Assembly (NCBI GenBank): GCA_030765235.1
Contig: JAVCCW010000004.1
Location: 1 to 45,573, forward strand
Source: Candidatus Gorgyraea atricola
GTDB lineage: Bacteria > Omnitrophota > Gorgyraeia > Gorgyraeales > Gorgyraeaceae
Direction of reading: 5' to 3'
DNA length: 45,573 nucleotides
Below, piece after piece: positions 45,458 to 45,573 of the stretch (position 1 is its first letter; each line of letters opens with the position of its first letter). Below the pieces are notes generated by a model, which made no database searches, was not told where the DNA came from, and worked only from the letters and a program-made list of their open reading frames with translations. The position numbers and the translations under genes were made by a program.

Positions 45458-45536
45458 AGTGATAATGTCCTATTTAGGCAAAGTTAAAATGTCCTAAATG
45501 AAAGTGCTATAATGTACTCTTTAAAAAGGAGGCATT
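45458..45536 (+). promoter_or_regulatory. Left end and promoter region of an insertion sequence
   Basis: AATGTCCTATTTAGGC and AAATGTCCTAAATG are spaced 25 bp apart and look like repeated terminal sites. TATAAT (45508-45513) and AAAAGGAGG (45525-45533) precede the ATG at 45537. The outer boundary of the element is not certain. Confidence 0.6.
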
Positions 45537-45573
45537 ATGGCAGAAAGGGATATTATCACAATGGGCCAGCAAG
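45537..45573 (+). CDS. N-terminus of an ISNCY-like transposase, cut by window edge
   Basis: Only MAERDIITMGQQ is visible. This start, together with upstream AATGTCCT repeats, recalls ISNCY-type transposases that begin MxERDIITMSQ and continue with a helix-turn-helix. The rest lies outside the window, so completeness is unknown. A strong ribosome-binding site (GGAGG, 4 nt before the ATG) supports the start. Confidence 0.55.
   Translation, partial: MAERDIITMGQQ

Overview
The window reads as a chromosome segment of an uncultured Gram-negative bacterium. A lipid A/Kdo/heptose pathway, an operon-like type IV pilus locus and two secreted proteins with a Leu-Arg-Pro-like motif just after the signal peptide suggest Candidatus Omnitrophota (OP3) or a relative. 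This placement rests on general resemblance, not on a marker gene. Most genes lie on the + strand in overlapping, operon-like runs.

Left accessory part (1-6.4 kb): the 3' end of an SPFH/band-7 gene, a REP-type (RAYT) transposase among direct and inverted repeats, and two large exported proteins of unknown function. The two exported-protein genes share a promoter + terminator-like hairpin leader and a similar 3' flank. The second is bracketed by 25-bp direct repeats and by a duplicated tRNA-Leu 3' end. A tRNA-Leu(CAG) closes this part.

Translation rescue (6.4-7.8 kb): smpB followed by ssrA (tmRNA). A hairpin-rich stretch follows in which the tmRNA 3' end is duplicated. The tmRNA is flanked by two inverted copies of a structured repeat whose conserved boxes separate variable but intact hairpins.

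Envelope part (7.8-27.8 kb): murI, queD, waaA, a CBS protein, an ArsB/NhaD-type permease, lpxK, an LpxL-ELM1 fusion, a GT4-GT9 fusion, a GT4, a polysaccharide deacetylase, three more GT9 heptosyltransferases, a DUF3108 lipoprotein, a deoxyhypusine-synthase-like protein, hldA, kdsB, kdsA, kdsD and kdsC. Kdo synthesis and transfer is complete here: KdsD, KdsA, KdsC, KdsB and WaaA. With LpxK and LpxL this builds a Kdo-lipid A core, which the heptosyltransferases extend. Heptanucleotide repeats and palindromic inserts lie inside waaA, lpxK and the lpxL fusion.

Signalling and pilus part (27.8-44.9 kb): an AbrB/RelE-type toxin-antitoxin pair on the - strand, a decapitated response regulator, four intact single-domain response regulators and two soluble histidine kinases. 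These lead into pilB, pilC, several (pseudo)pilins, a YfhO-like membrane protein, a PilX-like protein, a PilM-PilN fusion, PilO-like and PilP-like genes. No PilQ, PilT or PilD gene is visible inside the window.

Mobile and repeat load: the most notable element is a four-helix-bundle (S23/IVS-type) gene enclosed by long inverted AATCCCAA-rich arms at the right end. Two ORF-less copies of the same arms sit in the kds and response-regulator operons. All three abut a stop codon. Perfect palindromes of 26-70 bp fill many intergenic gaps. The window ends in the first codons of an apparent ISNCY-like transposase.
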